A DNA stretch of 64,000 nt from Microbacterium sp. C7(2022) (GTDB taxonomy: Bacteria > Actinomycetota > Actinomycetes > Actinomycetales > Microbacteriaceae): contig NZ_JAPEHV010000001.1 of NCBI RefSeq assembly GCF_028823665.1, forward strand, positions 62,001 through 126,000, written 5' to 3'. The notes below the pieces were generated by a model. It was not told the origin of the DNA and searched no databases. It saw nothing but the letters and a program-made list of their open reading frames with translations. Of this stretch, positions 63,779 through 64,000 are shown in pieces (within the stretch, counting starts at the first letter, position 1; the number at the start of each line of letters is the position of its first letter). Position numbers and translations under genes: made by a program.

Positions 63779-64000
63779 CGACCTTGTCGCCCTACGCCCC
63801 CTCAGACGCGGGCGATGACTCGGCGGCAGCACCCGTTCTCGCCCTGACGTGGGACGATGGCACACGGACGGCGGTCTACGATCGCATGCTGTGCGGGCGC
63901 AATCCCGCGTGGGAAGACGGAGCGGTGGTGGTGACATTGCGTGACGAGACGCTGTCGCTGTCGCGCACCCACTGCGAGATCGGCCGCGATGCCGGCGGCA
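63775..64000 (+). CDS. FHA-domain protein, cut by the window edge
   Basis: The ATG at 63775 overlaps the transglutaminase-like stop by 4 nt. The visible 75 residues hold a variable start (MTTLSPYAPSDAGDD) and then an FHA domain with CGRNP near 41 and SLSRTHCEI near 62-70, the phosphothreonine-binding signature. It is likely to read Ser/Thr kinase output in the Ig-MoxR operon. Confidence 0.85.
   Translation, partial: MTTLSPYAPSDAGDDSAAAPVLALTWDDGTRTAVYDRMLCGRNPAWEDGAVVVTLRDETLSLSRTHCEIGRDAGG

Overview
The window is GC-rich, densely coded actinobacterial chromosome. Strong codon bias toward G/C, leaderless genes, a DUF3073 protein, actinobacterial purM/purF neighbours, a DtxR-type box and the constant use of GGATGCC/GGCATCC all point to Microbacteriaceae, probably Microbacterium or a close relative (inference from gene content; no search was run). 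I see no tRNA, rRNA, CRISPR array, insertion sequence, prophage or attachment site. Apart from one annotated 5' leader region, there is little non-coding space.

Region by region. (1) 1-10.1 kb: a hypothetical gene, purM-purF, a PGPGW membrane protein, DUF3073, a universal stress protein, a PadR/DUF4097 pair with a clear operator, a MerR-TipAS regulator with a 19-bp-spacer promoter, a DUF7218/Rho-like protein with a topoisomerase IB, and a crcB pair for fluoride export. (2) 10.2-20.6 kb: an RND permease with a very long acidic C-terminal tail, an ABM-domain membrane protein, a DEAD-box RNA helicase with RGG-like repeats behind a structured leader, an Rv2578c-type radical SAM protein, a VanY-type peptidase and a thioesterase. 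(3) 20.6-26.7 kb: an LCAD-like acyl-CoA dehydrogenase, then an ECF-type importer operon (fused ATPase, T component, siderophore-interacting flavoprotein, S component) behind a 14/19 match to the DtxR/IdeR box, with a second paralogous S component just upstream. (4) 26.8-39.7 kb: a secreted subtilase, pirin, GNAT, DHA2 drug exporter, DUF3516 helicase and RecQ. (5) 38.4-46.8 kb: a double-TetR repressor divergent from a sugar symporter/GH3 glycosidase operon, then TetR-SDR with two perfect palindromic operators, and an acyl-CoA oxidase-like gene. (6) 46.9-64 kb: tag, a four-gene WXG-like/hydrolase/lipoprotein module, a UvrA2-type ABC ATPase, and an operon of a 2028-residue Ig/Fn3 protein, MoxR ATPase, DUF58, a transglutaminase-like protein lacking its catalytic Cys, and an FHA protein cut by the window edge.

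The two best candidates for an undescribed system are the iron-box-controlled ECF/SIP operon and the pair of operons in region 6. The latter two share a 17-bp element (15 of 17 identical) upstream of each transcription unit, suggesting that the WXG/hydrolase module and the Ig-MoxR-DUF58-transglutaminase-FHA apparatus are co-regulated and may form one envelope or type-VII-like secretion assembly.
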